From assembly GCA_963682025.1 (NCBI GenBank), contig CAVMKG010000237.1:113501-177500 (forward strand): a stretch of DNA of 64,000 nucleotides, in the 5' to 3' direction. The notes beneath the pieces were generated by a model that was not told where the DNA came from, made no database searches, and saw only the letters and a list, made by a program, of their open reading frames with translations. Within the stretch, counting starts at the first letter, position 1, and each line of letters starts with the position of its first letter. Below, one piece after another: positions 46,401 to 59,300 of the stretch. This stretch comes from Cordilura impudica. Lineage: Eukaryota > Arthropoda > Insecta > Diptera > Scathophagidae. The position numbers and the translations under genes were made by a program.

Positions 46401-49400
46401 TTTAATTTTTAATATTTAATTTTTAATTTTTAATTTTTAAGTATTAATTTTTAATTTTTAATTTTTTAATTTTTAATTTTTAATTTTTAATTTTTAATTT
46501 TTAATTTTTAATTTTTAATTTTTAATTTTTAATTTTTAATTTTTAATTTTTAATTTTTAATTTTTAATTTTTAATTTTTAATTTTTAATTTTTAATTTTT
46601 AATTTTTAATTTTTAATTTTTAATTTTTAATTTTTAATTTTTAATTTTTAATTTTTAATTTTTAATTTTTAATTTTTAATTTTTAATTTTTTAATTTTTA
46701 ATTTTTAATTTTTAATTTTTAATTTTTAATTTTAATTTTTAAATTTTAATTTTTAATTTTTAATTTTTAATTTTTAATTTTTAATTTTTTAATTTTTAAT
46801 TTTTAATTTTTAATTTTTAATTTTTAATTTTTAATTTTTAATTTTTAATTTTTAATTTTTAATTTTTAATTTTTAATTTTTAATTTTTAATTTTTAATTT
46901 TTAATTTTTAATTTTTAATTTTTAATTTTTAATTTTTAATTTTTAATTTTTAATTTTTAATTTTTAATTTTTAATTTTTAATTTTTAATTTTTAATTTTT
47001 AATTTTTAATTTTTAATTTTTAATTTTTAATTTTTAATTTTTAATTTTTAATTTTTAATTTTTAATTTTTAATTTTTAATTTTTAATTTTTAATTTTTTA
47101 ATTTTAAATTTTTAATTTTTAATTTTTAATTTTTAATTTTTAATTTTAAATTTTAAATTTTTAATTTTTAATTTTTAATTTTTAATTTTTAATTTTTAAT
47201 TTTTAATTTTTAATTTTTAATTTTTAATTTTTAATTTTTAATTTTTAATTTTTAATTTTTAATTTTTAATTTTTAATTTTTAATTTTTAATTTTTAATTT
47301 TTAATTTTTAATTTTTAATTTTTAATTTTTAATTTTTAATTTTTAATTTTTAATTTTTAATTTTTAATTTTTAATTTTTAATTTTTTAATTTTTAATTTT
47401 TAATTTTTAATTTTTAATTTTTAATTTTTAATTTTTAATTTTTAATTTTTAATTTTTAATTTTAATTTTTAATTTTTAATTTTTAATTTTTTATTTTAAT
47501 TTTTAATTTTTAATTTTTAATTTTAAGTTTTTAATTTTTAATTTTTAATTTTTAATTTTTAATATTTAATTTTTAATTTGTAATTTGTAATTTTTAATTT
47601 TTAATTTTTAATTTTTAATTTTTTATTTTTAATTTTTAATTTTTAATATTTAATTTTTAATTTTTAATTTTTAAGTATTAATTTTTAAGTATTAATTTTT
47701 AATTTTTAATTTTTAATTTTTAATTTTTAATTTTTAATTTTTAATTTTTAATTTTTAATTTTTAATTTTTAATTTTTAATTTTTAATTTTTAATTTTTAA
47801 TTTTTAATTTTTAATTTTTAATTTTTAATTTTTAATTTTTAATTTTTAATTTTTAATTTTTAATTTTTAATTTTTAATTTTTAATTTTTAATTTTTAATT
47901 TTTAATTTTTAATTTTTAATTTTTAATTTTTAATTTTTAATTTTTAATTTTTAATTTTTAATTTTTAATTTTTAATTTTTAATTTTTAAATTTTAATTTT
48001 TAATTTTTAATTTTTAATTTTTAATTTTTAAATTTAATTTTTAATTTTTAATTTTTAATTTTTAATTTTTAATTTTTAATTTTTAATTTTTAATTTTTAA
48101 TTTTTAATTTTTAATTTTTAATTTTTAGTTTTTAATTTTTAATTTTTAATTTTTAATTTTTAATTTTTAATATTTAATATTTAATTTTTAATTTTTAATT
48201 TTTAATTTTTAATTTTTAATTTTTAATTTTTAATTTTTAATTTTTAATTTTTAATTTTTAATTTTTAATTTTTAATTTTTAAATTTTAAATTTTTAATTT
48301 TTAATTTTAAATTTTTAATTTTTAATTTTTAATTTTTAATTTTTAATTTTTAATTTTTAATTTTTAATTTTTAATTTTTAATTTTTAATTTTTAATTTTA
48401 AATTTTTAATTTTTAATTTTTAATTTTTAATTTTTAATTTTTAATTTTTAATTTTTAATTTTTAATTTTTAATTTTTAATTTTTAGTTTTTAATTTTTAA
48501 TTTTTAATTTTTAATTTTTAATTTTTAATTTTTAATTTTTAATTTTTAATTCTTAATTTTTAATTTTTAATTTTTAATTTTTAATTTTTAATTTTTAATT
48601 TTTAATTTTTAATTTTTAATTTTTAATTTTTAATTTTTAATTTTTAATTTTTAATTTTTAATTTTTAATTTTTAATTTTTAATTTTTAATTTTTAATTTT
48701 TAATTTTTAATTTTTAATTTTTAATTTTTAATTTTTAATTTTTAATTTTTAATTTTTAATTTTTAATTTTTAATTTTTAATTTTTAATTTTTAATTTTTA
48801 ATTTTTAATTTTTAATTTTTAATTTTTAATTTTTAATTTTTAATTTTTAATTTTTAATTTTTAAATTTTAAATTTTAATTTTTAATTTTTAATTTTTAAT
48901 TTTTAATTTTTAATTTTTAATTTTTAAATTTAATTTTTAATTTTTAATTTTTAATTTTTAATTTTTAATTTTTAATTTTTAATTTTTAATTTTTAATTTT
49001 TAATTTTTAATTTTTAATTTTTAATTTTTAATTTTTAATTTTTAATTTTTAATTTTTAATTTTTAATTTTTAGTTTTTAATTTTTAATTTTTAATTTTTA
49101 ATTTTTAATTTTTAATTTTTAATTTTTAATTTTTAATATTTAATATTTAATATTTAATTTTTAATTTTTAATTTTTAATTTTTAATTTTTAATTTTTAAT
49201 TTTTAATTTTTAAATTTTAAATTTTAAATTTTTAATTTTTAATTTTTAATTTTTAATTTTTAATTTTTAATTTTTAATTTTTAATTTTTAATTTTTAATT
49301 TTTAATTTTTAATTTTTAATTTTTAATTTTTAATTTTTAATTTTTAATTTTTAATTTTTAATTTTTAATTTTTAATTTTTAATTTTTAATTTTTAATTTT

Positions 49401-52400
49401 TAATTTTAAATTTTTAATTTTTAATTTTTAATTTTTAATTTTTAATTTTTAATTTTAAATTTTAAATTTTTAATTTTTAATTTTTAATTTTTAATTTTTA
49501 ATTTTTAATTTTTAATTTTTAATTTTTAATTTTTAATTTTTAATTTTTAATTTTTAATTTTTAATTTTTAATTTTTAATTTTTAATTTTTAATTTTTAAT
49601 TTTTAATTTTTAATTTTTAATTTTTAATTTTTAATTTTTAATTTTTAATTTTTAATTTTTAATTTTTAATTTTTAATTTTTAATTTTTAATTTTTAATTT
49701 TAATTTTTAATTTTTAATTTTTAATTTTTTATTTTAATTTTTAATTTTTAATTTTTAGTTTTTAATTTTTAATTTTTAATTTTTAATTTTTAATATTTAA
49801 TTTTTAATTTGTAATTTGTAATTTTTAATTTTTAATTTTTAATTTTTAATTTTTAATTTTTAATTTTTAATATTTAATTTTTAATTTTTAATTTTTAAGT
49901 ATTAATTTTTAAGTATTAATTTTTAATTTTTAATTTTTAATTTTTAATTTTTAATTTTTAATTTTTAATTTTTAATTTTTAATTTTTAATTTTTAATTTT
50001 TAATTTTTAATTTTTAATTTTTAATTTTTAATTTTTAATTTTTAATTTTTAATTTTTAATTTTTAATTTTTAATTTTTAATTTTTAATTTTTAATTTTTA
50101 ATTTTTAATTTTTAATTTTTAATTTTTAATTTTTAATTTTTAATTTTTAATTTTTAATTTTTAATTTTTAATTTTTAATTTTTAATTTTTAATTTTTAAT
50201 TTTTAATTTTTAATTTTTAATTTTTAAATTTAATTTTTAATTTTTAATTTTTAATTTTTAATTTTTAATTTTTAATTTTTAATTTTTAATTTTTAATTTT
50301 TAATTTTTAATTTTTAATTTTTAGTTTTTAATTTTTAATTTTTAATTTTTAATTTTTAATTTTTAATTTTTAATATTTAATATTTAATTTTTAATTTTTA
50401 ATTTTTAATTTTTAATTTTTAATTTTTAATTTTTAATTTTTAATTTTTAATTTTTAATTTTTAATTTTTAATTTTTAATTTTTAATTTTTAATTTTTAAA
50501 TTTTAAATTTTTAATTTTTAATTTTAAATTTTTAATTTTTAATTTTTAATTTTTAATTTTTAATTTTTAATTTTTAATTTTTAATTTTTAATTTTTAATT
50601 TTTAATTTTTAATTTTTAATTTTTAATTTTTAATTTTAAATTTTTAATTTTTAATTTTTAATTTTTAATTTTTAATTTTTAATTTTTAATTTTTAATTTT
50701 TAATTTTTAATTTTTAATTTTTAATTTTTAATTTTTAATTTTTAATTTTTAATTTTTAATTTTTAGTTTTTAATTTTTAATTTTTAATTTTTAATTTTTA
50801 ATTTTTAATTCTTAATTTTTAATTTTTAATTTTTAATTTTTAATTTTTAATTTTTAATTTTTAATTTTTAATTTTTAATTTTTAATTTTTAATTTTTAAT
50901 TTTTAATTTTTAATTTTTAATTTTTAATTTTTAATTTTTAATTTTTAATTTTTAATTTTTAATTTTTAATTTTTAATTTTTAATTTTTAATTTTTAATTT
51001 TTAATTTTTAATTTTTAATTTTTAATTTTTAATTTTTAATTTTTAATTTTTAATTTTTAATTTTTAATTTTTAATTTTTAATTTTTAATTTTTAATTTTT
51101 AATTTTTAATTTTTAATTTTTAATTTTTAATTTTTAATTTTTAATTTTTAATTTTTAATTTTTAATTTTTAATTTTTAATTTTTAATTTTTAAATTTTAA
51201 TTTTTAATTTTTAATTTTTAATTTTTAATTTTTAATTTTTAATTTTTAATTTTTAATTTTTAATTTTTAATTTTTAAATTTAATTTTTAATTTTTAATTT
51301 TTAATTTTTAATTTTTAATTTTTAATTTTTAATTTTTAATTTTTAATTTTTAATTTTTAATTTTTAATTTTTAATTTTTAATTTTTAATTTTTAATTTTT
51401 AATTTTTAATTTTTAATTTTTAATTTTTAATTTTTAATTTTTAATTTTTAATTTTTAGTTTTTAATTTTTAATTTTTAATTTTTAATTTTTAATTTTTAA
51501 TTTTTAATTTTTAATTTTTAATTTTTAATTTTTAATATTTAATATTTAATTTTTAATTTTTAATTTTTAATTTTTAATTTTTAATTTTTAATTTTTAATT
51601 TTTAATTTTTAATTTTTAAATTTTAAATTTTAAATTTTAAATTTTTAATTTTTAATTTTTAATTTTTAATTTTTAATTTTTAATTTTTAATTTTTAATTT
51701 TTAATTTTTAATTTTTAATTTTTAATTTTTAATTTTTAATTTTTAATTTTTAATTTTTAATTTTTAATTTTTAATTTTTAATTTTTAATTTTTAATTTTT
51801 AATTTTTAATTTTTAATTTTTAATTTTTAATTTTTAATTTTTAATTTTTAATTTTTAATTTTTAATTTTTAATTTTTAATTTTTAATTTTTAATTTTTAA
51901 TTTTTAATTTTAATTTTTAATTTTTAATTCTTAATTTTTATTTTAATTTTTAATTTTTAATTTTTAGTTTTTAATTTTTAATTTGTAATTTTTAATTTTT
52001 AATTTTTAATTTGTAATTTTTAATTTTTACTTTTTAGTTTTTAATATTTAATTTTTAATTTTTAATTTTTAGTTTTTAATTTTTAATTTTTAATTTTTAA
52101 TTTTTAATTTTTAATTTTTAATTTTTAATTTTTAATTTTTAATTTTTAATTTTTAATTTTTAATTTTTAATTTTTAATTTTTAATTTTTAATTTTTAATT
52201 TTTAATATTTAATTTTTAATTTTTAATTTTTAATTTTTAATTTTTAATTTTTAATTTTTAATTTTTAATTTTTAATTTTTAATTTTTAATTTTTAATTTT
52301 TAATTTTTAATTTTTAATTTTTAATTTTTAATTTTTAATTTTTAATTTTTAATTTTTAATTTTTAATTTTTAATTTTTAAATTTTTAATTTTTAATTTTT

Positions 52401-52920
52401 AATTTTTAATTTTTAATTTTTAATTTTTAATTTTTAATTTTTAATTTTTAATTTTTAATTTGTAATTTTTAATTTTTAATTTTTAATTTTTAATTTTTAA
52501 TTTTTAATTTTTAATTTTTAATTTTTAATTTTTAATTTTTAATTTTTAATTTTTAATTTTTAATTTTTAATTTTTAATTTTTAATTTTTAATTTTTAATT
52601 TTTAATTTTTAATTTTTAATTTTTAATTTTTAATTTTTAATTTTTAATTTTTAATTTTTAATTTTTAATTTTTAATTTTTAGTTTTTAATTTTTAATTTT
52701 TAATTTTTAATTTTTAATATTTAATTTTTAATTTGTAATTTGTAATTTGTAATTTTTAATTTTTAATTTTTAATTTTTAATTTTTAATTTTTAATTTTTA
52801 ATTTTTAATTTTTAATTTTTAATTTTTAATTTTTAATTTTTAATTTTTAATTTTTGATATTTAATTTTTAATTTTTAATTTTTAATTTTTAATTTTTAAT
52901 TTTTAATTTTTAAGTATTAA
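31482..52920. repeat. heptanucleotide satellite (AATTTTT)n, left block with higher-order structure
   Basis: About 21.4 kb of AATTTTT units with almost no G or C. Point variants (TTTAGTTTTT, TTTGTAA, TTTAAATTTT, AATATTTAA, TTTGAATTTTGAA, AAGTATT, TTCTTAA) and units of 6 or 8 bases recur as fixed blocks. Examples: a TTTTCAATT...TTTGAATTTTGGATTTTT block at 37434, 38580 and 39447; AAGTATT double marks at 47673/47687 and again at 49897/49911; an ATTATT...TATATTTTAAATTTT block at 33332 and 35914. So larger segments were duplicated after variants arose. The seven-base unit puts TAA stops in every frame, so no coding is possible. Confidence 0.97.
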
Positions 52921-53353
52921 TTTTGTTTGGTAAAAAGTTAAATTCATATATATTTGCTGAAAACAACCAAATGAGAATTCAAGCAAAAGTTATACTATTT
53001 AAGCCTCTTCCAATATAACAAACTAAAAATAGAACAACTTTGAAACAAATATGATTGTATACGAGTACACATTGCATACTACAATATACATGTTTGTTTT
53101 TGTCTTGAAAAAACAAGAAAAACAATTTGTTTTTGCTAAACTTACATTTAGCGTTAACGGCGTGCCCTCCGTATTTTTAATTTTATTATTTTTTATAAAA
53201 ATAAAAAATCTTATTTTCGATCCTTATCAATTTAATGATTGAGTTTGAAATTGTTCAGGCTCAAGATCAAGATCAAGATCAAATTTCAAACTCAATCATT
53301 AAATTGATAAGGATCGAAAATAAGATTTTTTATTTTTATAAAAAATAATAAAA
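52921..53353. other. non-satellite island inside the satellite
   Basis: 433 bp of ordinary AT-rich sequence follows the satellite mark AAGTATTAATTTT and is followed by the mark TTAATATTTAATATTT. Its last part is the inverted repeat at 53181-53353. A 63-codon open frame at 53051-53242 runs into the inverted arm and has no recognisable motif. I cannot match the island to anything else in the window. Confidence 0.85.
53181..53353. repeat. perfect 72-bp inverted repeat with 29-nt loop
   Basis: 53181-53252 and 53282-53353 are exact reverse complements. The loop (53253-53281) holds three CAAGAT units. Only the left arm is continuous with the unique island; the right arm joins satellite directly. 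That is the pattern left by a fold-back template switch or an assembly or read artefact. Confidence 0.95.
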
Positions 53354-56300
53354 GTTAATATTTAATATTTAATTTTTAATTTTTAATTTTTAATTTTTAA
53401 TTTTTAATTTTTAATTTTTAATTTTTAATTTTTAATTTTTAAATTTTAAATTTTTAATTTTTAATTTTAAATTTTTAATTTTTAATTTTTAATTTTTAAT
53501 TTTTAATTTTTAATTTTTAATTTTTAATTTTTAATTTTTAATTTTTAATTTATAATTTTTAATTTTTAATTTTTAAATTTTAATTTTTAATTTTTAATTT
53601 TTAATTTTTAATTTTTAATTTTTAATTTTTAATTTTTAATTTTTAATTTTTAATTTTTAATTTTTAATTTTTAATTTTTAATTTTTAATTTTTAATTTTT
53701 AATTTTTAATTTTTAATTTTTAATTTTTAATTTTTAATTTTTAATTTTTAATTTTTAATTTTAATTTTTAATTTTTTTTTTAATCTTTAATTTTTAATTT
53801 TTAATTTTTAGTTTTTAATTTTTAATTTTTAATTTTTAATATTTAATTTTTAATTTGTAATTTGTAATTTGTAATTTGTAATTTTTAATTTTTAATTTTT
53901 AATTTTTAATTTTTAATTTTTAATTTTTAATTTTTAATTTTTAATTTTTAATTTTTAATTTTTAATTTTTAATTTTTAAATTTTAATTTTTAATTTTTAA
54001 TTTTTAATTTTTAATTTTTAATTTTTAATTTTTAATTTTTAATTTTTAATTTTTAATTTTTAATTTTTAATTTTTAATTTTTAATTTTTAATTTTTAATT
54101 TTTAATTTTTAATTTTTAATTTTTAATTTTTAATTTTTAATTTTTAATTTTTAATTTTTAATTTTTAATTTTTAATTTTTAATTTTTAATTTTTAATTTT
54201 TAATTTTTAATTTTTAATTTTTAATTTTTAATTTTTAATTTTTAATTTTTAATTTTTAATTTTTAATTTTTAATTTTTAATTTTTAATTTTTAATTTTTA
54301 ATTTTTAATTTTTAATTTTTAATTTTTAATTTTTAATTTTTAATTTTTAATTTTTAATTTTTAATTTTTAATTTTTAATTTTTAATTTTTAATTTTTAAT
54401 TTTTAATTTTTAATTTTTAATTTTTAATTATTAATTTTTAATTTTTAATTTTTAATTTTTAATTTTTAAATTTTAAATTTTAAATTTTAATTTTTAATTT
54501 TTAATTTTTAATTTTTAATTTTTAATTTTTAATTTTTAATTTTTAATTTTTAATTTTTAATTTTTAATTTTTAATTTTTAATTTTTAATTTTTAATTTTT
54601 AATTTTTAATTTTTAATTTTTAATTTTTAATTTTTAATTTTTAATTTTTAATTTTTAATTTTTAATTTTTAATTTTTAATTTTTAATTTTTAATTTTTAA
54701 TTTTTAATTTTTAATTTTAAATTTTTAATTTTTAATTTTTAATTTTTAATTTTTAATTTTTAATTTTTAATTTTTAATTTTAAATTTTTAATTTTTAATT
54801 TTTAATTTTTAATTTTTAATTTTTAATTTTTAATTTTTAATTTTTAATTTTTAATTTTTAATTTTTAATTTTTAATTTTTAATTTTTAATTTTTAATTTT
54901 TAATTTTTAATTTTTAATTTTTAATTTTTAATTTTAATTTTTAATTTTTAGTTTTTTATTTTAATTTTTAATTTTTAATTTTTAATTTTTAGTTTTTAAT
55001 TTTTAATTTTTAATTTTTAATTTTTAATTTTTAATTTTTAATTTTTAATATTTAATTTTTAATTTGTAATTTGTAATTTTTAATTTTTAATTTTTAATTT
55101 TTAATTTTTAATTTTTAATTTTTAATTTTTAATATTTAATTTTTAATTTTTAATTTTTAATTTTTAATTTTTAATTTTTAATTTTTAATTTTTAATTTTT
55201 AATTTTTAATTTTTAATTTTTAATTTTTAATTTTTAATTTTTAATTTTTAATTTTTAATTTTTAATTTTTAATTTTTAATTTTTAATTTTTAATTTTTAA
55301 TTTTTAATTTTTAATTTTTAATTTTTAATTTTTAATTTTTAATTTTTAATTTTTAATTTTTAATTTTTAATTTTTAATTTTTAATTTTTAATTTTTAATT
55401 TTTAATTTTTAATTTTTAATTTTTAATTTTTAATTTTTAATTTTTAATTTTTAATTTTTAATTTTTAATTTTTAATTTTTAATTTTTAATTTTTAATTTT
55501 TAATTTTTAATTTTTAATTTTTAATTTTTAATTTTTAATTTTTAATTTTTAATTTTTAATTTTTAATTTTTAATTTTTAATTTTTAATTTTTAATTTTTA
55601 ATTTTTAATTTTTAATTTTTAATTTTTAATTTTTAATTTTTAATTTTTAATTTTTAATTTTTAATTTTTAATTTTTAATTTTTAATTTTTAATTTTTAAT
55701 TTTTAATTTTTAATTTTTAATTTTTAATTTTTAATTTTTAATTTTTAATTTTTAATTTTTAATTTTTAATTTTTAATTTTTAATTTTTAATTTTTAATTT
55801 TTAATTTTTAATTTTTAATTTTTAATTTTTAATTTTTAATTTTTAATTTTTAATTTTTAATTTTTAATTTTTAATTTTTAATTTTTAATTTTTAATTTTT
55901 AGTTTTTAATTTTTTATTTTAATTTTTAATTTTTAATTTTTAATTTTTAATTTTTAATTTTTAGTTTTTAATTTTTAATTTTTAATTTTTAATTTTTAAT
56001 TTTTAATTTTTAATTTTTAATTTTTAATATTTAATTTTTAATTTGTAATTTGTAATTTGTAATTTGTAATTTTTAATTTTTAATTTTTAATATTTAATAT
56101 TTAATTTTTAATTTTTAATTTTTAATTTTTAAGTATTAATTTTTAATTTTTAATTTTTAATTTTTAATTTTTAATTTTTAATTTTTAATTTTTAATTTTT
56201 AATTTTTAATTTTTAATTTTTAATTTTTAATTTTTAATTTTTAATTTTTAATTTTTAATTTTTAATTTTTAATTTTTAATTTTTAATTTTTAATTTTTAA

Positions 56301-59300
56301 TTTTTAATTTTTAATTTTTAAATTTTAATTTTTAATTTTTAATTTTTAATTTTTAATTTTTAAATTTAATTTTTAATTTTTAATTTTTAATTTATAATTT
56401 TTAATTTTTAATTTTTAATTTTTAATTTTTAATTTTTAATTTTTAATTTTTAATTTTTAATTTTTAATTTTTAATTTTTAATTTTTAATTTTTAATTTTT
56501 AATTTTTAATTTTTAATTTTTAATTTTTAATTTTTAATTTTTAATTTTTAATTTTTAATTTTTAATTTTTAGTTTTTAATTTTTAATTTTTAATTTTTAA
56601 TTTTTAATTTTTAATTTTTAATTTTTAATTTTTAATTTTTAATTTTTAATTTTTAATTTTTAATTTTTAATTTTTAATTTTTAATTTTTAATTTTTAATT
56701 TTTAATTTTTAATTTTTAATTTTTAATTTTTAATTTTTAATTTTTAATTTTTAATTTTTAATTTTTAATTTTTAATTTTTAATTTTTAATTTTTAATTTT
56801 TAATTTTTAATTTTTAATTTTTAATTTTTAATTTTTAATTTTTAATTTTTAATTTTTAAATTTTTAAATTTTAAATTTTAAATTTTAAATTTTAAATTTT
56901 TAATTTTTAATTTTTAATTTTTAATTTTTAATTTTTAATTTTTAATTTTTAATTTTTAATTTTTAGTTTTATTTTTAATTTTTAATTTTTAATTTTTAAT
57001 TTTTAATTTTTAATTTTTAATTTTTAATTTTTAATTTTTAATTTTTAATTTTTAATTTTTAATTTTTAATTTTTAATTTTTAATTTTTAATTTTTAATTT
57101 TTAATTTTTAATTTTTAATTTTTAATTTTTAATTTTTAATTTTTAATTTTTAATTTTTAATTTTTAATTTTTAATTTTTAATTTTTAATTTTTAATTTTT
57201 AATTTTTAATTTTTAATTTTTAATTTTAATTTTTAATTTTTAATTTTTAATTTTTAAATTTAATTTTTAATTTTTAATTTTTAATTTTTAATTTTTAATT
57301 TTTAATTTTTAATTTTTAATTTTTTAATTTTTAATTTTTAATTTTTAATTTTTAATTTTTAATTTTTAATTTTTAATTTTTAATTTTTAATTTTTAATTT
57401 TTAATTTTTAGTTTTTAATTTTTAATTTTTAATTTTTAATTTTTAATTTTTAATATTTAATTTTTAATTTTTAATTTTTAATTTTAATTTTAATTTTTAA
57501 TTTTTAATTTTTAATTTTTAAATTTTTAAATTTTTAATTTTTAATTTTTAATTTTTAATTTTTAATTTTTAATTTTTAATTTTTAATTTTTAATTTTTAA
57601 TTTTTAATTTTTAATTTTTAATTTTTAATTTTTAATTTTTAATTTTTAATTTTTAATTTTTAATTTTTAATTTTTTTTTTAATTTTTAATTTTTAATTTT
57701 TAATTTTTAATTTTTAATTTTTAATTTTTAATTTTTAATTTTTAATTTTTAATTTTTAATTTTTAATTTTTAATTTTTAATTTTTAATTTTTAATTTTTA
57801 ATTTTTAATTTTTAATTTTTAATTTTTAATTTTTAATTTTTAATTTTTAATTTTTAATTCTTAATTTTTTATTTTTAATTTTTAATTTTTAATTTTTAGT
57901 TTTTAATTTTTAATTTGTAATTTTTAATTTTTAATTTTTAATTTGTAATTTTTAATTTTTACTTTTTAGTTTTTAATATTTAATTTTTAATTTTTAATTT
58001 TTAGTTTTTAATTTTTAATTTTTAATTTTTAATTTTTAATTTTTAATTTTTAATTTTTAATTTTTAATTTTTAATTTTTAATTTTTAATTTTTAATTTTT
58101 AATTTTTAATTTTTAATTTTTAATTTTTAATTTTTAATTTTTAATTTTTAATTTTTAATTTTTAATTTTTAATTTTTAATTTTTAATTTTTAATTTTTAA
58201 TTTTTAATTTTTAATTTTTAATTTTTAATTTTTAATTTTTAATTTTTAATTTTTAATTTTTAATTTTTAATTTTTAATTTTTAATTTTTAATTTTTAATT
58301 TTTAATTTTTAATTTTTAATTTTTAATTTTTAATTTTTAATTTTTAATTTTTAATTTTTAATTTTTAATTTTTAATTTTTAATTTTTAATTTTTAATTTT
58401 TAATTTTTAATTTTTAATTTTTAATTTTTAATTTTTAATTTTTAATTTTTAATTTTTAATTTTTAATTTTTAATTTTTAATTTTTAATTTTTAATTTTTA
58501 ATTTTTAATTTTTAATTTTTAATTTTTAATTTTTAATTTTTAATTTTTAATTTTTAATTTTTAATTTTTAATTTTTAATTTTTAATTTTTAATTTTTAAT
58601 TTTTAATTTTTAATTTTTAATTTTTAATTTTTAATTTTTAATTTTTAATTTTTAATTTTTAATTTTTAATTTTTAATTTTTAATTTTTAATTTTTAATTT
58701 TTAATTTTTAATTTTTAATTTTTAATTTTTAATTTTTAATTTTTAATTTTTAATTTTTAATTTTTAATTTTTAATTTTTAATTTTTAATTTTTAATTTTT
58801 AATTTTTAATTTTTAATTTTTAATTTTTAATTTTTAATTTTTAATTTTTAATTTTTAATTTTTAATTTTTAATTTTTAATTTTTAATTTTTAATTTTTAA
58901 TTTTTAATTTTTAATTTTTAATTTTTAATTTTTAATTTTTAATTTTTAATTTTTAATTTTTAATTTTTAATTTTTAATTTTTAATTTTTAATTTTTAATT
59001 TTTAATTTTTAATTTTTAATTTTTAATTTTTAATTTTTAATTTTTAATTTTTAATTTTTAATTTTTAATTTTTAATTTTTAATTTTTAATTTTTAATTTT
59101 TAATTTTTAATTTTTAATTTTTAATTTTTAATTTTTAATTTTTAATTTTTAATTTTTAATTTTTAATTTTTAATTTTTAATTTTTAATTTTTAATTTTTA
59201 ATTTTTAATTTTTAATTTTTAATTTTTAATTTTTAATTTTTAATTTTTAATTTTTAATTTTTAATTTTTAATTTTTAATTTTTAATTTTTAATTTTTAAT

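Noticed and set aside
53051..53242. 63-codon open frame in the satellite island
   Set aside because: It runs into the inverted-repeat arm, has no recognisable motif, and AT-rich DNA of this length gives such frames by chance.
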